Translations under genes and position numbers: made by a program | The notes under the pieces: model-generated | What the model was told of the DNA's origin: nothing | Database searches by the model: none | The model's input: only the letters and a program-made list of their open reading frames with translations | Assembly (NCBI GenBank): GCA_030068075.1 | Contig: CM057823.1 | Coordinates: forward strand, 16,650,485 to 16,714,484 | Length of the DNA stretch: 64,000 nt | Source of the DNA: Paguma larvata | Lineage: Eukaryota > Chordata > Mammalia > Carnivora > Viverridae | Direction: 5' to 3' | In this document: piece after piece, positions 12,290 through 23,849 of the stretch | Position numbering within the stretch: position 1 is the first letter of the stretch | Layout of the letters: every line of letters begins with the position of its first letter

Positions 12290-13640
12290 ACTGCCTGGAC
12301 ACAGGTAGAGGCTCTCTCAAATATACATTTGCCCCTCTCTGGATTTTCTCTCGCCTACTCTCCTGAGGCCACTATCTGTATCCTAGGATTTAGCTGAAAC
12401 ATAAACCAGAGGAGATAAAAGAAGGGGAACTGATAAGGAGACAGAGACTATATTTCAAAGGAGTGGCAAGATCCAGTCAGCCAGTATGTACCAGCAAGAG
12501 GAAGGCAATTGGTTTTATCATGTGGTCAGAATCTGAAGTTCGACTTGGGATACAGAGTTTCACAGGTGGAAAGGCTCCTCACAGATTGTGCAAACTCATT
12601 ATTAGGATACCTCCTAGAAGTGTGTTAAATGCAATGACCCATGTCAAGTCACCTAAGGCCTGAATTTTGATGGTAGATGGTGAAAGAAGGGACTACACTT
12701 CTCAGGGAGGTGAATATACTGGACTGCATGAATGATCCATGAAACCAATACCACCTATGGGAAGACCCACAGGACACACCATTTACCAAGGTACAGGAGA
12801 TCACTGTTGGGAGGTATACAAGATTCATTAAGTTCAGTGGTAGTTCTCTTCTGTAGGTCAAGGCTGATAATAGAAAAGACCATTATAAAATTAGAGTCAC
12901 AGACAGCAATGGAGATGACAAAGCTCTAAGACAATAAAGGCCAAAGAGTAGCCTAAAGTCAGGTTAACACAATTTGATAATGAAGGGCCAGGTTAGAGGA
13001 GCAATTAGGGCATAACTCCATAATGTTATGAACATGGTGGCCACAGAGGCAAAAATGATTACACAACAAGGGCACTATTGAATTTGAGTATCAAGATGAG
13101 TCTAAGGTGGATGAATAGTAGGCTGAAGGCAGTTGTCCCAATAAACAATGCATGATTCCTCACCCAATCTTGGTCACGAGCCAGTTTTTTGACCCAGAAT
13201 CCATGGGTCTCTCTTCGCAAATTTTGACAATAAATAAACATGTGCCATTACCCTCGTGTGAGAACCCTGAGAAAGGAGAGTTTGGTCATTCTACCAGGTA
13301 AGCCACCAAATCCAGCAAAAGTCAGGTCTACTTCAGTAAAGGGCTTGCCCCACTTGCCATGACCACCAATGGCAGAAAAACCTTAGCTGTCAGTCCTGTC
13401 AAGAAATGCTTCAACTGCAAAGAGCCATCATGTCCATGATCAAGGAATCAATGTGAAGATTTCGAGGCTCAACTATTATATCCCCACTCTAGACAACTCG
13501 CAGGATTATTCTAGCATCAGGGCTCCCTGTCAAGGTCTAGCTTCAGGGTCAGTCAAGGTTGCCACTCCTCTGCATCACAGTTCGACTCCTCTCTCTTCTC
13601 GCTCCAGCTCTCTTGGTGTAATGCTATTATTTCATTATTG
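12290..13640 (+). pseudogene. Possible endogenous-retrovirus internal (gag-like) remnant
   Basis: This block does not match the L1, L2, MIR or SINE families I know. On the plus strand a short open stretch reaches CFNCKEP at 13407-13427, the first half of a retroviral nucleocapsid zinc knuckle (C-x2-C). A stop follows within a few codons and the His/Cys half is not in place, so the gene is broken. The frame is open again at 13453-13641 with no recognised motif. No flanking LTR was identified. The call rests on one motif and could be chance. Confidence 0.27.
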
Positions 13641-13644
13641 AGAA

Positions 13645-14840
13645 GTCATTTTATCAAAGAGCAATAAGTCCGTGATAATTTTTAAATTAAAATTAAATTA
13701 AAAACTGAACTAAATCTTAGGGCAAGGATAAAACTGATGTTAAAAATGAAAATGAATTATAATCTATATTAGAGAGATCAGAACATTAATATTTCTGCCT
13801 GGTGGAAAAAAAAGTAGGATAAGATGATATTCATATTGAACACTCAAACATATATATTTTTTTTCCTCCACAGAGGGCTTTATTACTGTACCATCAACAC
13901 TAGCAAAGCTCTTTCATTTTTAATGTGTCCACTGCAAACTTTTCTCTACAGTAATTCAATTATCACAGACTGTCTTAAAATATTTGATTACAAAAAAAAA
14001 AAAAAAAGGAAATATCATTTAATCATATAGGTCCAGATAAATGATGGAGATTTAAGTTATTTTCTACTGACCTGGAAGCCAGAGAAGGAATATCTCTTCT
14101 CTACCTCCACAGTAATCAAAATTTAGAACTATCATTTTACAGATTTTTAAACATACCCATTTAGAAAACTTTTAAGTGATAAAATATGTTGTTTGGTGGA
14201 ATATGGATTGACAAGGTAATCTTCTTCTAGCTTTTAATACAAAATTCAGAGTCATGGTCAATGTTTGTTTATTTTTTTCCCCAATGAATCAGTTCCCATA
14301 TCCTATGAATATGTTGGAAGACAGGCTTGTGTAGAGTCTTTGTGTATACGTGTGGTCTTTTTTTGTGTGGGCAGGGGGTGGTTATGGCAGTTGGTACTCG
14401 GATATAAAATCTAAGCATCCATCCCTGAAAAGGTGGATGAGTGAAATATAGTGGGTGCACACCATGGAGTATCATGCAATGTGCAGCAAATGAGGATATG
14501 TATCCTTTGCAATAGTAGTTAGAAAATTAGAAAGGAAGAGAGAGAATAATATTTATTTTAATTAAAAATCTGTGTATAACACAGATGAAATCCATTTGTC
14601 AGAACACAGGAATAAAATGGCCATTAAAAATAACAGAATAACTGACTATAAAGAGAGGGCAGAGTGCTGGTAATGGAAGTGGAAAAGCAGATGTAAATTA
14701 AAAAGTGAAATAATAAATAAATGAATAAACAATAAATGGTAAACAGGAAGTGAGAACATTCTCAGGGACTAAGGATGACAATGGTCCATGAATTGATGGG
14801 CATAACTCTCTCAGTCTTCTGCACCTGAATTTAAAAACAA
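13645..14840. other. Unassigned intron with possible L1 scrap
   Basis: Mostly AT-rich and unassigned, with a poly(A) run near 13990-14006. At 14415-14500, ATCCATCCCTGAAAAGGTGG and CCATGGAGTATCATGCA look like a decayed sense-strand L1 3' segment. Confidence 0.35.
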
Positions 14841-14841
14841 A

Positions 14842-15046
14842 GTAAGGGGCACCTGGGTGGCTCAGTCAGTTAAGCGTCTGACTCTTGATTTCCATGTAGG
14901 TTATGATCTCATTGTTCATGGGATTGGGGCCGTTCTCAGGCTCTGCATTTGTAGCGCAGAGCCTCCTTGGGATTCTCTCTCCCTCTCTCGCTGCTCCTCC
15001 CTGTCTCTCTTTCTCTCTCAAAATAAATAAATAAACTTAAAACCAT
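14842..15046 (+). mobile_element. CAN SINE, older subfamily
   Basis: Head GGGGCACCTGGGTGGCTCAG at 14846, with CTCTTGATTT and GCGCAGAGCCTCCTTGGGAT in place of the younger felid body. Tail AAATAAATAAATAAACTT. Flanking AAAAACAAA at 14833-14841 and 15047-15055. Confidence 0.93.
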
Positions 15047-15055
15047 AAAAACAAA

Positions 15056-15765
15056 ATCTGCTGCGGAATGGTCAACTTTAACTATCCCCTTTGTTTTATC
15101 CTCACTGTTATTTTTTAATTCAGTTTTTGTTTTCACTTTCTGGTTATACTATGATATCAGTTCCCTAAAGGTTCTCATTATAATTAATGTAGCCTATTAA
15201 TCCTTTTTCAAATTGTTGATGCTCTTACTCTCTTATAAAGTGAAGCTTATTTTATCAGTGTCCAAGGATAAACTCAACTTGAAAATGCCTGTCATATTCC
15301 AAACTATATTCTGGTAAGTTATGATTCAATAACAACAGCTGTATTATTTTACAAACAGTTCCATAAGGTATCCGATTCCTTTTTCTTTGTTTCCATAACA
15401 ACTATTCTTTTATTCAAGTATTTATTGCAATGTGTTATACTTCATTGTTTACTGGCAACTCTCTCCCTGTGGTATGACTTTGCCGAGAGAACACATTATA
15501 TCTTCTGAGTAGGAAAAAAACAAACAAACAAAAAAACACTCCTATGTTTTTCTTTTATTCTATACCCATGACACTTCTGATACTAGATGTGTAGATTTTT
15601 CACACATTGAACAACTTTCTAAGACACCAGCTGGGTGCCCTGCAATTTAAGTCAATTCTACTACTATTTACCTCTACATAAAATCCACAGATTGAGTTCA
15701 GTCCCACGAGGTTACTACCCCCATCCCCATTTCAGATGTCAAATGAGAGTCCAGTTGTACCTGTC
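15056..15765. other. Unassigned intron
   Basis: No recognised gene or repeat apart from a short A/C-rich run near 15520. Confidence 0.5.
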
Positions 15766-15768
15766 ATC

Positions 15769-15839
15769 CATCCTTCCTTCCTTCCTTCCTTCCTTCCTTC
15801 CTTCCTTCCTTCCTTCCTTCCTTCCTTCCCTCCTTCCTT
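15769..15839. repeat. (CCTT)n microsatellite
   Basis: About 16 near-perfect TTCC units, with a CCCTCC change near the right end. Confidence 0.95.
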
Positions 15840-15841
15840 GC

Positions 15842-15925
15842 TCCACGCCCAGTTCAGGGCTCAAGCTCAGAATTGCAGGTGGAAATCAAGAGTTGGGTGC
15901 TTAACTAATTGAGACACCCAGACCC
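15842..15925 (-). mobile_element. CAN SINE head fragment, minus
   Basis: Reverse SINE from GCCCAGTTCAGGGCTCAAG to GAGACACCCAGACCC. Its tail half is missing where it meets the CCTT microsatellite. Confidence 0.8.
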
Positions 15926-16060
15926 TCTTTTTTTTTTTTTTAAGTAGGCTTCATGCCCAGCATAGAGCTCAGTGTGGGCTTGAACTCAGGACCATGAGAT
16001 CAAAACCTGAGCTGAGATCAAGAGTTGGGCGCTCAACCAACTGAGCCACCCAGGTATGCC
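15926..16060 (-). mobile_element. CAN SINE, minus, tail-shortened
   Basis: T-run, then AAGTAGGCTTCATGCCCAGC and a body ending ACTGAGCCACCCAGGTATGCC. It abuts the previous fragment in the same orientation. The GA block is absent, as in older carnivore subfamilies. Confidence 0.88.
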
Positions 16061-16089
16061 AAACCTATGTTTTGACCAAACTGCTAAAT

Positions 16090-16712
16090 CGAAGGTTCCT
16101 ATGACCTTCTCGGGTTTGTTAATTTGCCAGAGTGGTTCACAGAACTCAAAGGAACATTTTTCTTATTAGATTACCGGTTTCTTATAAAGGATCTCACTCA
16201 GGGACAGCCAGATGGAGGAGATGCACACAGCTAGGTATGTGGGAAGGGCAGTGCCCTCAGAAGGTACTGCTCTTCCGGTACCTCCACACGTTCACTGATC
16301 CAGAGCTCTTGAAACTCTGTACTTTGGGAATTTTTATACAGGCATTATCATATAAGCATGAACAATGATTAACTCAGTCCCCAACCCCTCTCCCATTCTC
16401 TGCAGAGGCGGAAGAGACTGAAATTTCCAAACTTCTAATCATGGTTTGGTCTTTTTAGTAACAAGCCCCATCCTGAAGCTTTCAGGTGCCCAAGAAGAGT
16501 CCCCTCAGTAGGACAAGAGATACCTCTATTGCCTAGGAAATTCCAAGAGATTTAGGGACTCTGTCAGGAGCCAGGATCAAAGAGCACAGAGGATAAAAGA
16601 TGTCCCTGATGCTATTGTTAGTTAGGAAATTTTAAGGGTTTTAGGAGCTTTATGCCAGTAACTGGGAGCAGAGATCAATATGTATATATTTTTCTATTAT
16701 TTTGCTTCTTCC
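16090..16712 (-). mobile_element. Old solo LTR (ERVL/MaLR or ERV1 type), minus strand
   Basis: On the plus strand the parts run AGAGTGGTTCACAGAACTCA, TTTCTTATAAAGGAT, CAGATGGAGGAGATGCACA, GACTGAAATTTCC, TAATCATGGTTTGGTC, CCATCCTGAAGCTTTC and GATTTAGGGACTCTGTCAGG. This is the order of a known mammalian LTR read backwards. On the minus strand the TATA-like CTGTATAAAAATTCC lies near 16330 and the poly(A) region near 16185 has decayed. I cannot settle the subfamily. No proviral body adjoins it. Confidence 0.65.
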
Positions 16713-16934
16713 TTCTTTTTACCACTAGAATTTATCGGAATGACATGTATATACATGAACAATGCTTGCAAGTACTTGATAAACATCGATTGAGGTTTAA
16801 AAATGCATCTTTGGAGTATCTGAGAGTAATAAGAATGCCTGTGTCAGAGTAGCTCCTAGCAGACTAATGCACCTACTGAAATATGCACAGAATGTGTCAT
16901 AAAATAATAAAGCACAAAACCAATTTTCTTTGAA

Positions 16935-17712
16935 AGTAGTATGTTTTCATTGTGATGATATATACATACTATAAAATTTACAACTTTAACCGTTTTTAAG
17001 TGTACAGTTCAGTGGCATTAAGTACACTGTTATGCATCCATCAGTACTCTATATGTCACCAGAAATTTTTATCATTCTGAACTATACCCATTAAGTAATG
17101 ACTCCCCAATACCCCATCCCCCAGGCCCTGGTACCCACTGTTCTACGTTCTGTCTCTAAATTTGACAACATAGATGCCTCGATTAGTGTAATATATAATA
17201 GTTGTCCTATGCCTGGCTTTTTCTGCCTAGCATGAGGTCTTCAAAGTTCATCCATGCTGTAGCATGTGTCAAAATGTCCTTCTGTTCTTAGGCTGAATAA
17301 TATTCTACTGTATGCATAGACTAGGTTTTGTTTATCCATTCATATGTTGATGGTCACCTGGGTTGTTTCCACCTTTTGCCAATTATGAATAATACTGGTA
17401 TAAACATGGGTGTACAAATATCTATGGGACACGACTTTCAATTCTTTGGAATATATATATATTCTTGAATATATATATATATATATATATATTCCTGGAA
17501 GTAGAATTGTTAGATGATATGATAATTCTATATTTAATTTTCTGAGTAACCTACACTATTTTCCACGAAGCCTGTACTATTCTACATCCCTATCTAAATG
17601 CCAAAGTTTCCAATTTGCCCACATCCTTGCCAACACATTTTTTATTGTTTAGTTTTGTTTTGCTTTTTGTTTTAATGTAACAACTATCCTAATGGGTGTG
17701 AAGAGGAGTAAC
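16935..17712 (-). mobile_element. L1M LINE 3' end, minus strand
   Basis: Reads as antisense L1: GTGTACAGTTCAGTGGCATT (3'UTR side), CATCCATGCTGTAGCATGTG, GGCTGAATAATATTCTACTG, TTTCCACCTTTTGCCAAT, and CCTAATGGGTGTGAAGAGG at the ORF2 side. An (AT)n run expanded at 17450-17493. Diverged and coding-dead. Confidence 0.88.
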
Positions 17713-18561
17713 ATATGTTTGAAATAGTTAGACTTGAAGGGCCAAATTGTTAGAAGAATGTGTGCTCATGGCTCCGTAGCCTGTTTAGTTGTTTTCCTTT
17801 CAAAGCACTTGCCAACTTAAAGAGCTCAAGACAGGGGGCTGAGGTTAAGAAGCTAGTAGAAAATGGATCAGTGGTAAAGAAGCAGGGATGCTCTCTGTAA
17901 TCTCACGGTCCTGGGGAGACAAAAATTAAAATTCAGTCTTGTCAAAGTAGCTAGCACTTGAGGAACTAACACACCGGAGAAAAGATAGAGGAAGAAAGTA
18001 AAACTTGGATTCTGTACAGGATTTCCCTCAAGTCATTTGCTGGCTATCAAGCCTCCTTAGAGAGGCTAAGAAGCTAGATTAAAAACATCTGAGAATTTCA
18101 CAAAAACTTTCAGTAATTGTATAATGCTGGAAAACGGAAATCAGACTTTAGTACTCACTAAAAAAATGAGAGACTAGCAAACACTGTAAAATTCATTTGG
18201 GGACCATAGAGTGCTATACCCAAGAAACGGTGTAAACAATCTTCAGAAGAAACTCAAGACATCTAAATCTTGACATAGAATCATCTCCCACCTTGATTTT
18301 ATTCAGTAGGAGGTTTAGGATAAATCCTCTGTAGACAAAGACAACATCACCTAAAGCCTCTTTAATTTTTCAAACACCGAGTCTAGAATTGACTCAAAAT
18401 TACCAATCATACTAAGAATAAGTACAAAGGGGAAAAATTATGCAAACAGACAACAGAAAATCCAGTTGGTTGATACTGCAGATATATATTCAAAATAATT
18501 ATCATTCATATATTCAATAAAATATGTGATTAGATAAAAATAATCTTGAGGAACTGAAAGC

Positions 18562-18585
18562 CACACACACACACACACACACACA
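18562..18585. repeat. (CA)n microsatellite
   Basis: Twelve uninterrupted CA units. Confidence 0.95.
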
Positions 18586-18729
18586 GAATGGAGTGGAAAT
18601 TCTAGAACTGAAAAATTCCATTATGGATATGAAGAACTTGATAGATGGGCATAACAGGACACTGGAAACAGCTGTAGAGAGAACCAATGAAGGGAGCAAG
18701 AGGTTATTAGCCATATGCAGATTGAAGCA

Positions 18730-18730
18730 A

Positions 18731-18777
<47 letters not shown>

Positions 18778-18781
18778 TAAT
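18730..18781. repeat. (AAT)n microsatellite
   Basis: About 17 AAT units with one C change near the end. Confidence 0.95.
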
Positions 18782-19280
18782 GTTAAGAAAAGAGAAAAAC
18801 AAACAAGTGGACCATGAGTAAAATGTGTAAAATACTTTAACTGAAGCATATGGATGATAAATTTACCAAACAAATATCGAATAACAGATTAAAGAAAATC
18901 TATGAAAATCAACCAGGGAAAAATGCAAAGAGAGCCATGGTAGAGACAGTGCCGTAAAACTTCTGAAAAACAAAAAGAAAGAGAAAATCCTCGCATCAGT
19001 GACAGGAAAAGAAGATAACTAACTATCATTAAAACACAGAAATAACATCTCAAAGATATTCATAAAGGGAGAGGGTGTGCATATGTGGAGGCAAGGGCTG
19101 TTTGGGAAAGCTCTGTACTTTCTGCTCTTTTACTGTGACCCTAAAAGTGCTCTAAAGAACAGTCTATTAAAACTAAAAATATATGGAAACAAAAAGTGAA
19201 ATTAGGATATTCAGGAGAATGTCAGGCGACTATATTGACTATTTTAAGTCATACACTTATAGCATTTATTTTGCATGAAA

Positions 19281-19312
19281 GATTTTTTAAAATTTTTTAA
19301 TGTTTATTTATT

Positions 19313-19347
<35 letters not shown>

Positions 19348-19366
19348 AAGCAAGGGAAGGGCAGGG

Positions 19367-19418
<52 letters not shown>

Positions 19419-19540
19419 AGAGAGAATCTGAAGCAGGTTCCAGGGTCACAGAGCCTGACATGGGGCTTGAACTCATGAACCATGAGATCATGACCTGAGC
19501 AGAAGTCGGACGCCCAACTGAAGGAGCCACCCAGGTGCCC
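19281..19540 (-). mobile_element. CAN SINE A of a tandem pair, with internal CA array
   Basis: Reverse SINE: TTTAATGTTTATTTATTTTTGAG, a GA run (19315-19344), body, and head CCACCCAGGTGCCC. A (CA)n array at 19369-19415 has grown inside the CT/GA block. TTGCATGAA flanks it at 19271-19279 and 19541-19549. Confidence 0.95.
19369..19415. repeat. (CA)n microsatellite inside a SINE
   Basis: About 23 uninterrupted CA units, next to (GA)n on both sides. Confidence 0.97.
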
Positions 19541-19550
19541 TTGCATGAAG

Positions 19551-19766
19551 TATTTTTTTAAGTGTATTTATCTATTTTGAGAGAGAGACAGAGAGTGTGA
19601 GCAGGGGAGAGGCAGAGAGGGAAGGAGGGAGAGAATCCCAAACAGGCTCTGTGAGGTCAGCAAAGAGCCCGACATGGGGCGCAAACCCAGAAACTACGAG
19701 ATCATGAGCTGAGCCAAAATCAAGAGTCGGATGGACACTTAATCCACTGAGCCATCTAGGCTCCCC
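19551..19766 (-). mobile_element. CAN SINE B of a tandem pair
   Basis: Second reverse SINE directly after SINE A, head GAGCCATCTAGGCTCCCC. Its right flank has TTGCATGAA at 19767-19775, the third copy of the same target sequence. Confidence 0.95.
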
Positions 19767-19775
19767 TTGCATGAA

Positions 19776-21620
19776 ACATTTTTAATGCAGGCATATGCCA
19801 AATGATTAAGTAATAAATCTGTCATTTATCTTAGTACAAAGCATTATATCACATGGGAAGTTTTACAACTAAAATAAAATAAAACAATCTATTTTATTTT
19901 TTATTTTTTATTAATTAAAAAAATTTTAAACAATCTATTTTAGATTATAAGGTAAGACAAAAGCTTACAAAAATTAAAAACTGAGAACATTTCAATACAT
20001 TTAGTACTTTTTATGATTAACAGTCTAGAGAAAAAACTATCTTTTATCCTCTTCTGTGATATGTGCATGTATGTGCACGAGCATATTTTTTTTTTAAACT
20101 AAGAATAAAGTTTAGGTTGTTTCCTTTATTCTTCTTCCATTCCGTAAATATTCCAATCAGATGATACTATTTAATATGGAAGATATTTATAATATCTTTG
20201 TAAATAAGTCTTCCATTAGATTTATTTCTCTAATTTTCAGAAAAACATGCTCAGTCTAACACCTGTTCAAAAAAACCCTAATCTGTCCTTAATCAGCCAT
20301 AGAGAATATGAACCCTGGTTACTTGCCAGAGGCTACAATTTCTGGTCAAAATTCCAGCTGAGTGAGATTATATTATTTTAAAGAACACAGGACTTAAAAA
20401 AAAAAGATTCACTTTTCTTAGAAGGCTACATTCTATCATTTGATAGAGTCTGGCAGCAGAAAGATTCCATATTGAGATAATACGAGTAGAGCCACTGGCG
20501 GAATTCCCACACTACAGTGAACATCAGTGCAATGTCTTGAATTTTTACTGAGGATTCCTAAAATAACCAGCCACAGAATTCCATTTCTTAAACTGCTGCA
20601 AAACGTTTATCGAGAGTAACTTCCATTACAGCATTCGTTGTTCTTCATATGCAAGTGATTTCCTTAGGGATTCAGTAATTCAAAACAAACAAACAAACAA
20701 ACAAACAAACAAAAACTGTGTTCCTTAGATATTAGTATGCTTCCATTTTCATATTTTGAATTATCACATTTTCCTCATTTTTCAGTTTACCACATCTAGG
20801 CTTTACATTTTGTCACAGAAATTATCGTAGTCTTCGTATTTACTTTGTAAATATTTACATTGTAAATTCTTTGGTAAGAGGAAAATAATACATACATATA
20901 TGTGTAAGTTTCAGGAATAAATGAAATCATTTTCATCAAATTGGTAGAGTATATTTTTAGGTTTAAAATAAATTGTATGTGGCATGTATGAAATTCACTT
21001 TGAAGAGTCATAGGGGAGAATGACAATGAGGTAGGTCATTGTCTTCTAAAGTAGCTGACCCTTAGGACAATTTTTCACCACATTTGTTTGGAAAATAATT
21101 TGTTGTGGGTGGATTCTGGAGGGCAAGCAAATAATGCAAATAAATCTAGTCTTATAGGAATATATGGACAATATTTAAAATTGCCTTAATTTTAAAATTC
21201 TTTGGTCTTGCACCAATAATACTGTGTCATCTTGAATTACTATTCTTATTTTTTCACTCTGAAGCATAATAGTGAACTTTAGTTTAAGATACATTCTTCA
21301 TTATAAAGTGACTGGGATATGAGAACAATAAAATGTGATTGAATTAGAACATACTGGAGCTAATAACATAACATTTCTGGTGATAATAATTTCTAGGATA
21401 GTCTTTTGAAGAAGATATTCTTTTACTTGCTGATAAGTTAACAAAAATTCTAAGGAATTAACTTTCTTTTGGAAAAATAACTTTTTGAATATTTTCATAT
21501 ACTGATGCCTTACACAGTTAACCTACTCTCTAACCTACTTTTACCATTGTGTTGGAGTCTCAGCTGTATCTTGTCTAGTAAGTTAGATGGTTCTTCAAGG
21601 TGCCCACTCTCTTTCTCTCT
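19776..21620. other. Unassigned AT-rich intron
   Basis: No gene or named repeat, apart from T/A-rich runs near 19890-19930 and an (AAAC)n tract at 20681-20715. Confidence 0.5.
20681..20715. repeat. (AAAC)n short tandem repeat
   Basis: About eight CAAA units without interruption. Confidence 0.93.
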
Positions 21621-21625
21621 TTCTT

Positions 21626-21652
21626 AAGTTTATTTTTTATTTATTTTGAGAG

Positions 21653-21691
<39 letters not shown>

Positions 21692-21856
21692 GGCAGAAGC
21701 ATGTGTGCAAGGGGGAGGGGTAGAGAGAGGTAGAGAGAATCCCAAGCAGGCTCCCCTGAAGAGCCCAACACAGGGCCCTAACCCATCAATCAGGAGTTCA
21801 GGACCTGAGCCAAAATCAAGAGTTGGACACTCAACCAACTGAGCCCCAATGTGCTT
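21626..21856 (-). mobile_element. CAN SINE, minus, expanded GA block
   Basis: TTTATTTATTTTGAGAGAG, a long GA run, AATCCCAAGCAGGCTC and GACACTCAACCAACTGAGCC. The head is damaged. Left CAAGGTGCCCAC and right CCAGGTGCTCAT may be an aged duplication. Confidence 0.9.
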
Positions 21857-22170
21857 CCAGGTGCTCATTTCAATCGCCATCTAATGGCTAGTCAGATACT
21901 GTAACACAAAAACACAAGAATGTGTAAATAAATTCTGCCTCTTTTTATAAATCATAAAAAGAATTATTATAGTTTCAATGAGACTCAAAAATCAAATATA
22001 ATTATTAACTAGTTTAGAGGCAATTTTTTCAACTCTGGTTTTCACATACATTAAAAACAGATGCAAAATGTTTCTGTTTAATAAGGAAGTGTGTACTTTC
22101 AAAGAGTAAAATAAAAATTAACATAAATAAGTTGAAAAAAGATATTTTCTTTCACTAAATTGCCCTTATT

Positions 22171-22379
22171 TTATTTTTTAAAAATTTTTTAATGTTTATT
22201 TATTTTTGAGAGACATAGAGACAGATCGTGAGCAGGAGAAGGGCAGACAGAGAGGGAGACACAGAATCTAAAACAGCACAGCACAGAGCCCGATGCCGGG
22301 CTCGAACTCACAGACTGTGAGATCATGACCTGAGCTGAAGTCGGACGCTTACCCGACTGAGCCACCCAGGCGCCCCCCC
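22171..22379 (-). mobile_element. CAN SINE, minus, near-consensus
   Basis: TTTAATGTTTATTTATTTTTG, body GGGCTCGAACTCACAGACTG, head GCCACCCAGGCGCCCC. Flanks CCCTTATT at 22163-22170 and 22380-22387. The retained CGs in the head suggest a fairly young copy. Confidence 0.94.
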
Positions 22380-22524
22380 CCCTTATTGTATTCTAATGTT
22401 ATTTTATAAACACACACACCCCATAAAGTTGATGTAAAGCATAATCTAATAATTTACATTAATAGGGAATAGTGGTGCAATCACTACCCAGGTTTAGAAA
22501 CAGATCATTATAGCACTCCAAGAG

Positions 22525-22752
22525 TTTTTTTTTTTTTTTTTTTTTTAATGTTTATTTATTTTTGAGAGAGAGAGAGAGAGAGTGTGCGTGCAACAAAGCG
22601 TGGGTTGGAGGGGGGCAGAGAGAGATACAGAATTCAAAGCAAGCTCTCAGTTCTCAGCATGGACCCCGATGCAGGGCTTGAACCCACAAACCGTAAGATC
22701 ATGACCTGAACCAACATCGGAAGCTCAACTGACCGAGCTGCCCACGTGCCCC
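22525..22752 (-). mobile_element. CAN SINE, minus
   Basis: A 20-plus T run, AATGTTTATTTATTTTTGAG, body with GATGCAGGGCTTGAACCC and head GCTGCCCACGTGCCCC. Inserted into the old L1. Confidence 0.94.
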
Positions 22753-22823
22753 AGTTCTTTGTAGATCCCTTCAACTTCAAGACCTCTCCATCTGCACTAA
22801 ACACTACCACAAATAAGATTCTT

Positions 22824-22878
22824 TTTTAAAAAATGTATTTATTTTAGTTGAGAGAGAGTGCAAGAAGGGGAGAAGGAC

Positions 22879-22912
<34 letters not shown>

Positions 22913-23046
22913 AGGAGAGAATCTTAAGTAGGCTTCATGTTCAGTGCAGAGCTCAATGCAGGGCTTGATTTCACAACTCTGGGATCATGACCTGAGCCAA
23001 AACCAAGAGTCAGACGCTCAACCGACTCAGCCACCAGGCACCACGT
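22824..23046 (-). mobile_element. CAN SINE, minus
   Basis: TTTTAAAAAATGTATTTATTT, two GA runs, ATCTTAAGTAGGCTTCATG, and head CGACTCAGCCACCAGGCACC. GATTCTT flanks both sides (22817-22823, 23047-23053). Third minus SINE within 900 bp. Confidence 0.93.
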
Positions 23047-23849
23047 GATTCTTATGGGACCATTTTTTTCATTTTACATTACAATTTTACCAGATAAAAT
23101 TCCACCTGAAAACCTAATATTCACCTATCTGAACATTAGGTAAATGAATAATATAGTATGATTCTTTTGAGTCTGTCTTCTTTTACTCATATTATACTTT
23201 TAACTCAATCATATGAAAATTCATTCCATTGTACAAGAATTCCATACTTTACTTATTCATTCTGCCCTTGATGAATCTTTGAGTTGTTTCCAAATTTAGG
23301 CTGTTAAGAATGATATTTCCATGAGTAATCAGAATATTTCTGCTAGTACAAAAGCAAATGCATTTTAGGAGACATGTAATTATACCCTTAGAAAGGGATA
23401 GTTTCTGACAATAAAAGTCACTTCGATCAATAAGCCACATCACATCAATTTGGAGTCAATTACCAGGCTTCTACCATCTTTTCCCCACTTCCCTCTCAGC
23501 CAGGTCAGGAAACAGAACACGGCTAGGACCCCAGGTACCACCTACAGATCTCTTTGTGAAGAGCTCTCTCTTTTCCACTCCTGACTAAGATAGGCACAGT
23601 GTTATTTTTTGGTATCGTGTGATATTCGTAACCCTCTATATCCATCCTTTTGATTATTTCATTCAATAGATTGTACCTCAAGTATCTATGAAAATAATCC
23701 CTTTCTGTGCATTCACACTGGCACAATCATAGTTAAAAACTTGTGTTTTGCAGTAGATTTCTGACATGTTTTTCTGACTTCATTCAGGCTTCTGTCTTAT
23801 TCATCTTCCATACATTATCCGGAACTTATTTTTCAGCACTTACTAGAAT

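Larger units (their letters stand above)
17720..19060 (+). mobile_element. HAL1/L1-like old LINE segment
   Basis: A-rich with phrases typical of old L1/HAL1 5' parts, such as AATGGAGTGGAAATTCTAGAACTGAAAAA split by microsatellites, GGACACTGGAAACAGC and AACCAATGAAGGGAGCAAGA. Frames are interrupted. Family and borders are uncertain. Confidence 0.4.
22383..23440 (-). mobile_element. Old L1M LINE 3' region, minus, split by SINEs
   Basis: Pieces between SINEs read as antisense L1: GTTGATGTAAAGCATAAT, GTGCAATCACTACCCAGG and ATTATAGCACTCC at the left, then TTTACTTATTCATTCTGCCC and TTGAGTTGTTTCCAAATTTAGG at the right. Strongly diverged. Confidence 0.5.

Noticed and set aside
19297..19546. Cys/Val and Ser/Leu-rich open frames across SINE and microsatellite
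   Set aside because: They are translations of CA, GA and CT repeats.
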